Shown here: positions 47,223-58,851 of the stretch, one piece after another
Layout of the letters: every line of letters starts with the position of its first letter
How positions within the stretch are numbered: the stretch's first letter is position 1
Assembly (NCBI RefSeq): GCF_904849725.1
Contig: NC_058523.1
Location: 169,552,689 to 169,616,688 of the forward strand
DNA: 64,000 nt
Direction of reading: 5' to 3'
Origin: Hordeum vulgare subsp. vulgare
Taxonomy: Eukaryota; Streptophyta; Magnoliopsida; Poales; Poaceae
The notes under the pieces: model-generated
The model's input: only the letters and a program-made list of their open reading frames with translations
Told to the model about the DNA's origin: nothing
Databases searched by the model: none
Made by a program: the position numbers and the translations under genes

Positions 47223-48151
47223 ACTGATAGAACGGAGGGGGTAATACAAGGTAAGCTAACACGAGCGCCTTGTGCACTGCTCTGCACGCAGAGTCGCCGG
47301 TGAAAGGGAGGACGCTGGGGCTGATCTGCTACTGCTGCTGCCCACGAGGGGGAACCACTACCCTACGCACTGCTACCCGATGGGGAGGAAGCCCCTGCTC
47401 TTCTTCAACACCGACCGAACACACAACCAAACAAACACACACATGCACGCAAGATCTCTTCTCTCGGGACAGAGAAGCTCCGGCGACCTCTACTCCCATC
47501 CAAGCGAGTAGGAAGGAGGGAGGAGAGGTTCCTCACCTAGGGAAGGAAGAGGGGACACCGATCTGCTTGGAGGAGACGCTGGAGGGGAAGAAGACGCGCC
47601 GAAGGGGTTCTACTGCAGGCCGACGTAGAACCGAGGAAGAAGAAGGAGAACACCGGGGCCGAGCTATTTACGACGAGCTGGCCGTCGATGAGGTCGCTCC
47701 CCGGCCTCACCGAGGACGGGAATGGGGCGCGGGCACCTCTCCCGTGCTCCTGGACATGACGGCAGCGCCGGACGCCGACGAGAGCGGGGGTAGACGCCGG
47801 CTGGTGCTGTTCTCTCTCTCTCTGCTGCAACTACAGAGCCTACCTGATGGGGAAAAGAGAGATTGGGAATGGAGTGGCGGCGGCGGTTGGGAGAGAGGGG
47901 AACCCTAGGAAGAGGGGAGGCACGGACGCCACGTTATATGGGGGGTCCTCGACGTCTGTGCCTCACGGCGGCTTGCTCCTTCTCTCTGATGCAGGACGAA
48001 AAGCAAGCAGAGGGGTGAACGGCGTCAGGAGGTGGAAGGAGGGACGTGGAGCTGGGCTTAGCGCGCGGGGGAGGAAGAGTTGGGCCGTCAGGAGGGAGAG
48101 AGCCCACCTGAGGCGCCACATAAGAGAAAATTAAATCCCTGGGGCCTTTTC

Positions 48152-48159
48152 TATTTATA
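48152..48159 (-). promoter_or_regulatory. TATA box of the LTR-like block
   Basis: Minus strand TATAAATA in 'cctataaatagaaaagg', followed by a long GC-rich leader. A typical LTR promoter layout for transcription toward lower coordinates. Confidence 0.5.
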
Positions 48160-48747
48160 GGAAAAGCCAGAGAAGAAATAAAGCACAACAAAATCTACTT
48201 GGGATAAAAAACAAAACAAAAATACCCCTAGTCATGATAAATCATGACCTATTTAAGAAAAATAGAAAAGGAGTATTTGGGGCATTTAAATATTTTCAAA
48301 ACAGCATTAACATTGGCTATTTTGGAAATATTTGCACCTTGCCAAAAAGGATTAAAGCAGCAACTTCACCTCAATAATTTCACCACAAAAATATGCTAAA
48401 CCCTGGACATTTTAAAAACAGAGAAGAGGCAAAGATATTTGGCTTAGAATAAAAGAGAGAGAGGGTTTTTAAAACCCTAGTTGAAATCCACAAGCCTCTG
48501 CTAGAGTAGCACCACACCACACAATTCACAACACCACATCTCATGGCAGGTATCACATGAAATCATAAGACCACAAAGCAACAACACATGACACATGGAA
48601 TGATATGGAATGCATGCATGCAAAGGAAGAAATAACAAGGGGACATCACATGAAATCATAAGCATAGATAGCTCTCATGTCCATGACAAGTTGGACCCAC
48701 ATGAAGAAGGTTCCAATAAGGGAAGGCTACACACTTGGGGCAATACA

Positions 48748-50981
48748 AACTTGTGCAGATTCATCAATTTCTGGTGCAGCAGTTTCCTCAGTAGTTGTTT
48801 GATTGATAGTGTCTTCAGCTGATGCAACTGATTCATTCTACGGGATGGAATTCATAGGAGAGTTTTTTCATGAGACCCTATTTGAATTTCTTCAGTAACT
48901 AGACGGGACTGAGGAACTTGAGGAAGTGGATTTGCCATTGGTGAGTTGGGATGAGCTGCTTCCCAGTAGTTGTCACTGACGACAGGTGTTGTGCTGCCAA
49001 TGTCCACTTCTACATCGTTTTCTTCATCTCCCAAATCTGTTCTGTGTTGAGGCTAGGGAGATGAGGCTTGAGGAATTGAAGGATTTGGTTCTGTTTCAAT
49101 TTGTTCATCGAGCTGCTCTATGGAAGTAGCAGCTCGAGTATCTTCCATTTCTTCATCCGCTTCTTGGATGACGTGTTCGACACCAAATGGCACCACTTGG
49201 TAAGAGGGTACCGTACTGATAGGAGTGTCATCAATAGGAGCAGTTGAGGAAATTGTCAAAGTCCTCAAGTGTTTTGCTTCTGAGGATCCTGAACTCGTTG
49301 AAGCCTTTCTCTTCTTAGCTGCTTCCGTTTTAGTAGCCTTCGTTTTCTTCACTTCTGATGCAGAAGGAAGTTTCACTTTCTTCACTTTTGAAGACTTTGG
49401 CACTGTAGCATATTCTTCAGGCACAACTCATGCAGTCGACCTCACAATATCAATTTCTTCAGGCGCAGCCATTTCTTCAGCTGACCTGGCAGGTTTGTCA
49501 GGTGCAGGAATTTCTTCATCCCTGTCAGAGTCATGAGGCAGTTCAACAATGTAGCTGGCGTGCGGAATTTGAGGTTGCATTAAAGCTGCAACCCTTTTGT
49601 TGTGGTCAGTGATGGCTTCTGTCCACACGCTGACAAATCTGACCTTTGCACCCTTCAAGTCTGCATGAAAGTGACGGTATTCTTCATTGAGATTTTTGAT
49701 CTTAGTTTGTGTGGAGACGAGCTTATCACGGGTCATAGTCAGAATGTTTTTCTTTAGAAATTTTTCTTTCTCAATCTGTTCTTTTTTGGCTTGTTTGGCA
49801 GTCTAAGACTTCCATTTTTCTTCAACGATGAAGGCCGTCAGCATATGACTAGGTCCAGATGGAAGCTTCAAGTTGTCAATAGGTGTTTGAAGATCTTTGT
49901 ACCACAGATCAATGAAGTATAACACCACCTTTTGATCCATCTTGAGGGGAATGGTGGTGCCTTTTGCCAGTGCGACCCTTTCTTGCTTGTTTATGATGAT
50001 TGCAGGAAGTACTTCATCATCAGTGTCTTGTTCGTCCTCTGATCCAAAAGGAACATTGAGGACTATCTTGCTAGGGCTTAGCCTTTTACCTCGGCGAGCA
50101 GTCATCTTCGTCTACACGTTTGCAGTTGAATAAGTATGTGCAGAGCCACAAGGAGAGGGTCCTGAGGGAATTGCAGTCCCCATTGGATGCTGACTTGTAG
50201 CCAGTTTCATTAGCGGCGAGGACTATGTGGCAGTAGGTGAGGACTTTGCTGCCACCTTAGGAGCTGACTGGGGAATTTTCTATGAGGAATTTGGTGTGAG
50301 GAATTTGTTGTGAGGTATTTGAAGTTGAAGACTTTGGCTTGACAACTGATTTCTTCAATAGAGCTCGCTTCAGAGTAGTTTCATTACCAGAGGTCTCAGC
50401 AGCACAGGAGGAGGCATCACCAGCTGTGGCAGCAGATTCCTCAGTGAATCTCTTCACGGCCTATTTTGCAACTTTCCGTAGTTTGGCATATTGCTTTGCC
50501 CATTCTTTAGGATAGTATTCACCTCTGTCAAGGCTTGTGGGATCAGCAACTTGTTGATTTCCAGAGAAGGTCTCTGGCATGGAGGCTTCAAAGAAAATTT
50601 CTTCTTGTATTTTGGTGTCACATACGTGTACTCCTTCCATTCTCTAGCCCATATCCTCTCCATTTTCTGCAAGCATGTTTTGTGCTTTTCTTTTGTATCC
50701 TTCCCATAAATTTCTTCATCGGGGGTGCAATATTCATCATAGATCTCATGAGGTATTTCAAAAGCATTGTTGGTATCAACCTTCTTTCCATCCTTCTGTT
50801 TCTTCTCATCAACCATTTTCTTCACTTGAGGAATATGAAATTTTGAGGAATCTGATGAGGTATGCAAATTTTCTTCAAGAAATGTTACAAATGAGTTAAG
50901 TTGATGAGAACCTAATGATTCATCAGTAGACACTTTGCACTTGTGAATAGAGTATAGGTGCGAAGAATTTGAAGAGGTCAT
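48748..50981 (-). pseudogene. Maximus-like extra ORF, N-terminal half
   Basis: Minus-strand frames 50981-50454, 50457-50257, 50105-49803, 49736-49428, 49424-49053 and 49034-48852 run in series. The first begins MTSSNSSHLYS and has a basic, Lys/Tyr-rich region (WAREWKEYTYVTPKYKKKF). A later one begins MTARRGKRLSPSKIVLNV; next comes a helical segment (LVSTQTKIKNLNEEYRHFHA), then a Lys-rich nuclear-localisation-like run (SKVKKVKLPSASEVKKTK) and an acidic Ser/Pro-rich stretch. Stops and frame changes separate them. The whole ORF, with its second half at 41863-43396, would be several hundred residues. No known domain recognised. Confidence 0.55.
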
Positions 50982-52285
50982 ATGCGTTCTCAGAAGAATT
51001 TGAAAAATGACTCAAGTTGAGGAAATTGACCAATACTGTTTTTGAGGAATTTCTCTAAGTGTTTTGTCATGGGTTCTAGAGTTGTGCAGATCCGAAAATT
51101 CATACAATTGTGGAATATCTTGAAGAATTGAGTAACTTCGTGAAATTTATCAAGTGTTCTAGACATAGAAGTTCTCATCTCATGAATTTGCAGAGGAACA
51201 ACACCTTTTGAAGATCTTATGGAAACACACGGATCTACAAGAGCAGTAAAATTAGATTTTAATTACCCTAGTTAAAGAACACGAAGAACACGACGAACTA
51301 TAGAGGGTGAAATAGAAACTCGTTACTTCAGATCTTCGGCGCCCTAAATCGTCGGCTGAAGACAACTAAGGTGGCGGCGGAGGAAGGATATTCGCAACCG
51401 ACATGAGTATGACAGCAACGAGGTTAAGGAAGCGAAGCCCTTCCTCACCGGAGACGATGATTTCTAGCGGTAGCACTAGGTCTGGCCTCGAGCGGTGAGA
51501 AGTGGAAACGAGAGGGAGAAAGTGACTGAGGGGTGGGTGTGGGGTATTTATAACCTAGGTGAAAATGGTCCAGCCCAAAGTTTTCGGACCAGATTGCCCC
51601 TGGCCCTTCCCCTCCGCTAAACATGTGGCACTCACATATTAAGTGGAGATCATGCATATCTTGCTTATGAAATCATGGGTAGTGGGTGCAGTTTGAGCGG
51701 GAACGTCTGCAATTTTTTGAAATAAATTTTGAGGACTTTGTTTGCAAATTCTTGAGGTAACAAGGGTTCACTCAAGACTTTGAACAAGTTTCAAATAGAA
51801 CGCATATGAAGAATTTGAGAATAGACTCGGTTGAGCTTAGAATAGAGGGGGAACAGATCCGATCACATTCACTTAGAGGGAAAAACCAATATGAAGACTT
51901 GGCAATAAATGAATGCTACCGAGGACTTTGAAAGCTCACAAATAAGTATATAGACTACGAAGAACACATTTTGAGAAGTTTGAAGAATATGAACTTTTGA
52001 GGAATTTCAAACTTGAGGAATTTGAAAATGTTAAGAATTTGACGATTTGAAGAATTTGCAAAAATCTCAACTTTGAAGAATTTCAAATTGGGTTGGTGGC
52101 ATGACCCATCATATAAGAATGATGATTTCAGGCACCGCGTACAATTGTCGTAGGCTCTTGAGAATCAAATTCTTCATTAATTTCTTCACACTTAGAGTGT
52201 TATTCTTCATTGATTGAAGAATTATTTTACTTCATGTGTTACACATCTAAGTCATCAATTTTGCATAAGTGTTAGGAGACGTGTC
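50982..52285 (-). other. Spacer between pol and extra ORF
   Basis: From the end of RNase H (52286) to the extra ORF. The part 52280-51700 is AT-rich with repeated 'gaagaatttgag' words and no frame. The part 51660-51300 looks like a promoter and pyrimidine-rich leader. The part 51178-50990 has a short open frame (MRTSMSRTLDKFHEVTQFF) that may belong to the ORF. Confidence 0.5.
51545..51552 (-). promoter_or_regulatory. TATA box ahead of the Maximus-like extra ORF
   Basis: Minus strand TATAAATA in 'ctaggttataaataccccac', followed by a C/T-rich leader ('cacccacccctcagtcac') and GC-rich sequence, about 560 bp before the MTSSNSS start. It lies inside the retrotransposon, not in an LTR. A chance match or a buried old LTR cannot be excluded. 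Confidence 0.4.
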
Positions 52286-53165
52286 CTTTCACAAAACATT
52301 CAAAGATTCTAAGATATTTAGCTGACACTGCAACTTGCAAAATATATTTTCATCCAAGGGCTTAGTGAAGATATCTGCCAGTTGTTCTTGAGTCTTCACG
52401 TGATCGAGGATGATGTTGCCCTTCAGTACATGATCATGAAGAAAATGATGACGAATCTCGATGTGCTTGGTCGTCGAGTGTTGTACTGGATTGTAGGCAA
52501 TCTTGATTGCACTCTCATTGTGGCAGTAGAGTGGCACATTCTTCATGTTAGTCATTGAGGGTTTGCTTCATCCACACTAGTTGAGCACGACACGAACCAG
52601 TAGCAATGTACTCAGCTTCAGCAGTGGAAAGTGACACGCAGTTATGCTTCTTTGAGGACCAACACACTAATAATGGTCCGAGCAAATGGAAGGTGCTTGA
52701 TGTTGACTCGCGATCCACACATCACCAGCATAGTCTGAGTCAGAATATCCGACGATATGAAGATTTGAGCACTTGGGGTACCATAATCCAAGCATTGGTG
52801 TGTGAGCTAGATATGGAAGAATATGCTTCACAGCCTTATGGTGTGATTCCTTCCGTGTTGCTTGGAAACGGGCACACATGCAAACACTAAGCAGAATATC
52901 TGGCCTAGATGCACATAGGTACAATAAAGAGCCAATCATAGAGTGATATACCGGCTAATCAAAATCTTCACCATTTTCGTTAGTGCGGAGGTGGCCGTTG
53001 GTAGGCATCAAAATTTTGACGCACTTGCATTCATGCATGACAAATTTCTTCACGACATCCTTGAGGTATTTCTCTTGAGAAATGAAGATGCTATTGCGTT
53101 GTTGACGAATTTGTATTACTAGGAAGAATTTCAGCTCCCCCATCATGGACATTTGATATTCTTCA
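52286..53165 (-). pseudogene. Copia RT C-terminus and RNase H
   Basis: Minus-strand frames 53200-52955 (from GEEYQMSMMGELKFFLVIQ), 52939-52667 (MIGSLLYLCASRPDI, then the RNase H segment GYSDSDYAGD) and 52555-52289 (PLYCHNESAIKIAYNP, HIEIRHHFLHDHV, ADIFTKPLDE). The order and words are those of SIRE/Maximus Copia elements. Part of the RNase H core between 52667 and 52555 is damaged by frame changes. A solo LTR splits RT at 53171 (TSD cccat). Confidence 0.88.
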
Positions 53166-53170
53166 CCCAT

Positions 53171-54759
53171 TTCTACGGCAAAAAAATCCTTCCCCGGCAA
53201 TGGCGCCAGAAATCCTTCTGCTACTTCTCAAACAACAGCGCCAGAAATTGACACGTTGACGGAGACTTGCTTGCGTTGGTTTTTCCCTTGAAGAGGATAG
53301 GGTGATGCAGCACAAGAGCAGTAAGTATTTCCCTTAGTTTGAGAACCAAGGTATCAATCCAATAGGAGAATCTCGTCAAGTCCAGAGTACCCGCGCATAC
53401 ACAAAATAGCTTGCACCCAACGCTATAAAGGGGTTGTCAATCCCTTCAAGATTGATTGCAAAGTGAGATCTGAAGGCGGAAAGTGCAATGAAGTAAAAGT
53501 GTAAGGCTGAAAATATGGTGTGGAGTAGACCCGGGGTCCATAGTGTTCACTAGAGGCTTCTTTCAAAACAACAAATATTACGGTGGGTGAACAAATTACT
53601 GTCGAGCAATTGATAGAACGGCGCAAAGTCATGACGATATCTAAGGCAATGATCATACATATAGGCATCACGTCTCAGACAAGTAGACCGATACTTTCTG
53701 CATCTACTACTATTACTCCACACATCGACCGTTATCCAGCATGCATCTAGTGTATTGAGTTCATGACGAACAGAGTAACGCCTTAAGCATGATGACATGA
53801 TGTAGAGGGATAATCTCAAACCAATGATGAAAACCCCATCTTTTTACCCTTGATGGCAACAACATGATGCGTGCCTCGCTACCCCTTCTGTCACTGGGTG
53901 AGGTCACTGCACGGTATGAACCCAAAACCAAGCACTTCTCCCATTGCAAGAATCATAGATCTAGTTGGCCAAACAAAACCCACAACTTGAAGAGAATTAC
54001 AAGGATATGAAATCATGCAAGAGAGATAAGAAGAAACTCAAATAAGATTCATCGATAATCTGATCATAAATCGACAATTCATCGGATCTCGACAAACACA
54101 CCGCAAAAGAAGATTACATTGGATAGATCTCCATGAAGATCATGGAGAACTTTGTATTGAAGATCCAAGAGAGAGAAGAAGCCATCTAGCTACTAGCTAT
54201 GGACCCGTAGGTCTATGGTGAACTACCCACGCATCATCGGAGAGGTCATGGTGTTGATGAAGAAGCCCTCTGTATCCGAATCCCCCTCCGGCAGGGCACC
54301 CGACCGTGCCCCAGATGGGATCTTGCAGAGACAGAAGCTTGCGACGGCGAAAAAGTAGTTTTGATGATCTCCTGATTTTTTCTCGGATTTTAGGGAATTT
54401 ATAGGCGAAAGACCTAGGGAAGAGGAGGCCCAGGGAGCCCACAAGCCTGGTATGCGCGGGCCCCCTGGCCACGGCTAGGGGGCTTGTGGGGTCCCTGGTG
54501 GCCCCCTGTCCTGATTCTCAGGCTTCCCGATCTTTTTCTGTTTCAGAAAAAATCTTTTTGGCAGTTTCGTTCCGTTTGGACTCCGTTTAAGATCCTCCTC
54601 TAAAAGGGGTAAAAAACATGGAAAAAACAGGAACTGGCACTTGGCACTGAGTTAATAAGTTAGTCCCAAAATATATATAAAAGGCATAAAAACATCCAAT
54701 GTTTGACAAGATAATAGCATGAAACCATCAAAAATTATAGATACGTTGGAGACGTATCA
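53171..54759 (-). mobile_element. Solo Gypsy LTR inside Copia RT
   Basis: Same family as 2771-4321. Minus strand from TGATACGTCTCC (54759) to TTGCCGTAGAA (53171). Target duplication cccat at 53166-53170 and 54760-54764. Inside its 3' end are two primer-site-like sequences: TGGCGCCATTGCCGGGGA (53208 to 53191) and TGGCGCTGTTGTTTGAGAA (53243 to 53225). TATA-like TATAAATT near 54390-54400. Confidence 0.9.
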
Positions 54760-54764
54760 CCCAT

Positions 54765-55027
54765 CATGTAGGAAAATTCATCACTCTAATGTTTGCGAGT
54801 ACAACCAAAGATGATATCGTCCACATATATTTGACACACAAATAGTTCATTGTCATAGGATTTTGTGAAAACAGTTGGGTCGAGTGAACCGGGTTTGAAT
54901 CCTTTCTTTATGAGGAATTCTTTCAATGTATCATACCACGCCCGAAGGGCTTGCTTGAGTACATAGAGAGCCTTGTTGAGTCTCAAGACTTTGTGAGGTT
55001 GCTTTGGGTCTTCAAAACCCGGGGCCG
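54765..55027 (-). pseudogene. Copia RT, middle part with active site
   Basis: Minus-strand frame with APGFEDPKQPHKVLRLNKALYVLKQALRAWYDTL in normal Copia RT order and the active-site motif QIYVDDIIFG. A stop follows GCTRKH. Bounded by two solo LTRs (54759 and 55033). Some conserved residues changed (LYVLKQALRAW for the usual LYGLKQAPRAW). Confidence 0.88.
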
Positions 55028-55032
55028 AACAA

Positions 55033-56544
55033 TGATACGTCTCCGTCATATCTATATTTTTTGATTCTTTCATGCCAATATTATGCAACTTTCACATATT
55101 TTTGGCAACATTTTATATGATTTATTGGACTAACCTATTTATCTAGTGCTGAGTGCCAGTTCCTGTTTGTTGCATGTTTTTTGTTTCGCAGAATATCCAT
55201 ATCAAACGAAGTCCAAACGCGATAAAAAAATTATGGAGAATTATTTTTGGAATATTTATGATTTTTTGGGCTTGGAATCAACGCAAACAGGGGCCCACAA
55301 CAACCACAAGACATGAGGGAGCACGTGAGGCCCCTAGCATGTGGTGGTGGCTGGTGCCCTCCTGGAATGTCGGTTGGACCTATACTTCGGGCGAGAGGAA
55401 GCTTATATCCGAAAAAGAAGTGTCAAAATCTTAGCGCATTTGGAGTTATGGTTCTCCGGGAATATAAGAAATGGGTTTCAGCGGGAAAACAGGACGGGGG
55501 AGGAGCAAGAAACAGAAGAGAACACAGAGGGATATCCAATCTCAGAGGGGCTCCTGCCCCTCCACTGCCATGGAGGCCATGGACTAGAGGGGGAACTCTC
55601 CTCCCATCTAGGGAGGAGGGGAAGGAAGAATAACAAGGAGGGGGGCTCTCCCCTTCTCTCGTGGTGGCGCCGGAGTGCCACCGGGGCTAGGATCGTGATG
55701 GCAATCTACATCAACAATCTTGCTACCGTCAACACCAACTTTCTCCCCCTCTATGAAGTGGTTTAACACCTCTCTTCCCTGCTGTAATCTCTACTTAAAC
55801 ATGGTGCTCAACTCCATATATTATTTCCCAATGATATTTGGCTATCCTATGATGTTTTAGTAGATCCATTTTGTCCTGCGGGTAATCGGGATCATGGTTG
55901 GTATGATTGTATATTTTATCTATGTAGTTGTCCTATGGTGCCCTCCGTTCTCGCGCAAACATGAGGGGTCCCCATTGTAGGGTGTTGCAACATGTTCATG
56001 GTTCGCTTATGGTGGATGGCGTGAGTGACAGAATACACAAATCCAAGTAAGTGGGGTATGACATATGGGAGTAAAGAGGATTTGATACTTAATGCAATGG
56101 TTGGGTTTCACGACCTTAATGATCTTTAGTAGTTGCGGGTGCTTGCTAGAGTTACAATCATAAGTGCATATGATCCAAGTAGAGAAAGTATGTTGGCTCA
56201 TGCCTCTCCCTCATATAAAATTGCAAGAATTATTACCGGTCTTGTTATCGATTGCCTAGGGACAAATAACCTTCTTGTTGACAAAACATTTTTACTCAAC
56301 AACAAACTTTTATTATCTTGCAAAGTACTCGTAGTTTTATTCTCACAAAGTAGTTCTAGCATCACACCTACAAACTAGTTTTATCCTTGTTCTAGGTAAA
56401 GCAAACGTTCAGTATGTGTAGAGTTGTATCAGTGGCAGATAGAACTTGAGGTAATATGTGTTCTACGTTTAGCTCCTCGTTAGGTTTGACACTCTTATTT
56501 ATTGAAAAAGGATACAAACGATCCCCTACACTTGTGGGTTATCA
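55033..56544 (+). mobile_element. Solo Gypsy LTR inside Copia RT, plus strand
   Basis: Starts TGATACGTCTCCGTCATATC and ends TGTGGGTTATCA. Flanks AACAA (55028-55032) and AGCAA (56545-56549) form a target duplication with one mismatch. No internal region. A distinct subfamily from 53171, in the opposite orientation. Open frames 55313-55766 are not genes. Confidence 0.85.
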
Positions 56545-56549
56545 AGCAA

Positions 56550-57256
56550 CATAGACTTCTTCCTCAAGCTTACCATTGAGGAATGCACTTTTCACATCCA
56601 TTTGATACAATTTGATATTGCGATGGTTAGCATAAGCAAGGAATATACGAATAGCTTCAAGTCTAGCAATAGGTGCAAAAGTTTCATCAAAGTCAATTCC
56701 TTCAACCTATGTGTAGCCTTGGGCTACAAGTCGTGCCTTGTTCCTCACTACCTGACCATCTTTGTATGGCTTGTTTTGGTAGGTCCACTTGCTATCGATG
56801 ACATTGTTCTTGCAAGGATCAGGCCGTTTTACAAGTTCCCACACATTGTTCAGCTTGAATTGATGAAGTTCTTCTTACATAGCTTGAATCCACTCAGGTT
56901 CCATGAAGGCTTCATTAACTTTTGAGGCTCCTTTGATAGACACGAAGGAAGAATGCCCACAAAAGTTAATCAAATGTGAATATTTTGAGCAAGTGAGGGA
57001 ACCTAGCTTATTGATTTCATCGAGGATTTTGTCAATTTGCACTTCATTTGCAATCCTTGGATGCACGGGTTGAAGACTTTGATCGGGTTGAGGAATTTGA
57101 TCTCGAGAAATTTCTTGAGGTGCACCAGCTCGAATTTCTTCATTGTTTGCGATGAATTATTCATCAGGCGGTTGTTCTTCAATGGGAATGATACCTTCAG
57201 TAGCCTTGAACCTAATAGATTCCTCACGAGGCATTTCATCTAGCACAAGAGGCAGG
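56550..57256 (-). pseudogene. Copia integrase-RT linker and RT N-terminus
   Basis: Minus-strand pieces: 57239-57003 (Glu/Lys-rich linker, frame-shifted), 57066-56875 (HPRIANEVQIDKILDEINK, then NFCGHSSFVSI and EAFMEPEWIQAM), and further RT words in broken frames to 56550 (ARLVAQGY-like, [19 protein letters not shown]). It ends at the BARE-type LTR at 57257. Confidence 0.82.
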
Positions 57257-58242
57257 TGTTGGGTAATGTAGCATAAATTCAAAAATTTCCTACGCCATAT
57301 TCAGATCTTCCTATGGAGAGACGAGCAACGAGAGAGGGGTGAGTGAATCATGATAACTTTGAAGATCTCTAAGCGGAAGCATTTCTAGAACGCGGTTGAT
57401 GGAGTCCTTTGAACGATCTAGTGCCGAATCACGGCACCTCCGCGTTCAACACATGTGCAGCCCGGTGACGTCTCCCGCACCTTGATCCAGCAAGTAGGAG
57501 GGAGAGGTTGGGGAAGATCTCCGGCAGCACGATGTCGTGTTGTCGATGGAGAGACGAGGTCTCCTGGCAGGGCTTCGCCAAGTACCGTGGGACAGGAGGA
57601 AGAAGAGAGACAGAGCTGCGCCGAGAGAGATGGAAAACCGTGTTCTCAAAGGCCAAAAACTCCCGCTATATTTAGGGGGAAGGGAGGGTTGTGCCCCCTT
57701 TAGGATTTCCGACCCTAAAGGGGGGCGGCAGCCCTAGATGGGAGAGGGGGTGGTGCGAGGAGGGGGAGAGGGGGGTGGCGCACCCTTGGTAGGCCTCACA
57801 CTGGGCCCATGTAGCGGCCCCTCCCGGTGAGCCGCCTGAACCCTTCCGGTGGTCCCAACACTTTGCCGGTGGCGCCCAAAACATTTTCGGCGTCCAAACC
57901 CATCCATCCATATATCAATATTTACCTTCGGAGCTCCTTGTGACATCCGAGATCTCATTCGCGAATCCGAACAACCTTCGGTAACCTCGTATAGCAATTC
58001 CCTATAACCCTAGCGTCATCGAACCTTAAGTGTGTAGACCCTACGGGTTCGGGAGGCATGCAGACATGACCGAGACACTCTCCGACCAATAACCATCAGC
58101 GGGATCTGGATACCCATGGTGGCTCCCACATGTTCCATGATGATCTCATCGGATGAACCACGATGTCAAGGATTCAATCAATCCCTTATACAATTGCATT
58201 TGTTTGTCGGTATAGAACTTGCTCGAGATTCGATCGTCGGTT
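57257..58242 (-). mobile_element. BARE-1/Angela-type Copia LTR fragment (3' part)
   Basis: On the minus strand this ends ..GAATTTATGCTACATTACCCAACA at 57257, the end type of BARE-1/Angela/WIS LTRs. It also carries the expected words further in ('gaacccgtagggtctacac', 'gagccaccatgggtatcc'). Similarity as I remember it stops at about 58242 ('gatcgtcgg'), so the 5' part of the LTR is missing. The GC-rich leader is at 57430-57760. Confidence 0.75.
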
Positions 58243-58851
58243 GTTGGGTTCCTGATCCTAAGCCATAGGAATCTAGCCTGTAACACATCGCATCTCTTTG
58301 CGGTCTCACACACGGTTATCTCCACGGCTGCCGCCTTGCCTTAGCCGGGAGCGTTTGCGCCTTTTGACTCGCGTATGCAATTGTGTCGCTAGCAATCCAA
58401 TGACAAAGAACCCGGATCAACATGTCTAGTCATAAACCAAAGCGGCAGTTTCGCAGAGGGACAGGCATACACGACCCAGCAAAGCAGGTGTCGGTCACCC
58501 GCGAATGTAGACGAGTTGTAGCAAGCTACAAGGACTCCATTACATTGCGTGACATTTCCCCAACGGGGACAGACACAGTAGCTAAGAAGGACACATGCCG
58601 GTCAACCAATGTGTCCGGAGCAGTAGCGAACTACCATGGCTCGTTGGATCACAAAGGGGCATTTCCCTGTAAGGAATGCTACTAAAGCCTACGGCTAGGT
58701 AATCGAACCCCATACATATCAAGTACAACACACGTATGCATGGCATACCGATATGTATAGATACATCGATGGCATCACAACATAACCATAAACATACAAA
58801 CTTATTTAGAAGGCTCGGAAGAGCCACACACACAATATTACAAGGTAGGGG
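58243..58851. other. Unassigned repeat fragment, probably Gypsy LTR
   Basis: No coding frame of value. Wording ('agctacaaggactccattac', 'gacacatgccggtcaacc') resembles Triticeae Gypsy LTRs on the minus strand, but I cannot fix either end except the junction to the LTR at 58852. Confidence 0.35.

Larger units (their letters stand above)
43402..48747 (-). mobile_element. Large LTR-like insertion (probably Gypsy LTR, solo or composite)
   Basis: Minus strand begins TGTATTGCCCCAAGTGTG at 48747 and ends GTCGTTACA at 43402. It interrupts the extra ORF of the Maximus-like Copia. It contains a promoter (TATAAATA, 48152-48159), a GC-rich leader (47270-48120), tRNA-like modules, a CA-rich tract and a long part with no coding frame (43402-46560). 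No gag or pol is seen. The five bases next to the two ends differ (tatgt and aactt), so a simple insertion with target duplication is not shown; two partial elements or a later deletion are possible. Confidence 0.5.
38325..57256 (-). mobile_element. Maximus/SIRE-like Copia element, copy B, heavily nested
   Basis: On the minus strand, from 57256 down: end of integrase and start of RT (57256-56550), RT (55027-54765), RT end and RNase H (53165-52286), spacer with a TATA box, extra ORF region (50981-48748 and 43396-41863), 3' untranslated region and 3' LTR (39819-38325). It is interrupted by 55033-56544, 53171-54759, 43402-48747 and 40403-41862. An extra ORF downstream of pol is the hallmark of SIRE/Maximus-type Copia elements. 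5' LTR and gag are missing; the element is cut at 57257 by a BARE-type LTR. Confidence 0.75.

Noticed and set aside
47270..47908. 212-aa plus-strand ORF
   Set aside because: GC-rich leader of the LTR-like block, antisense to its promoter; no conserved motif.
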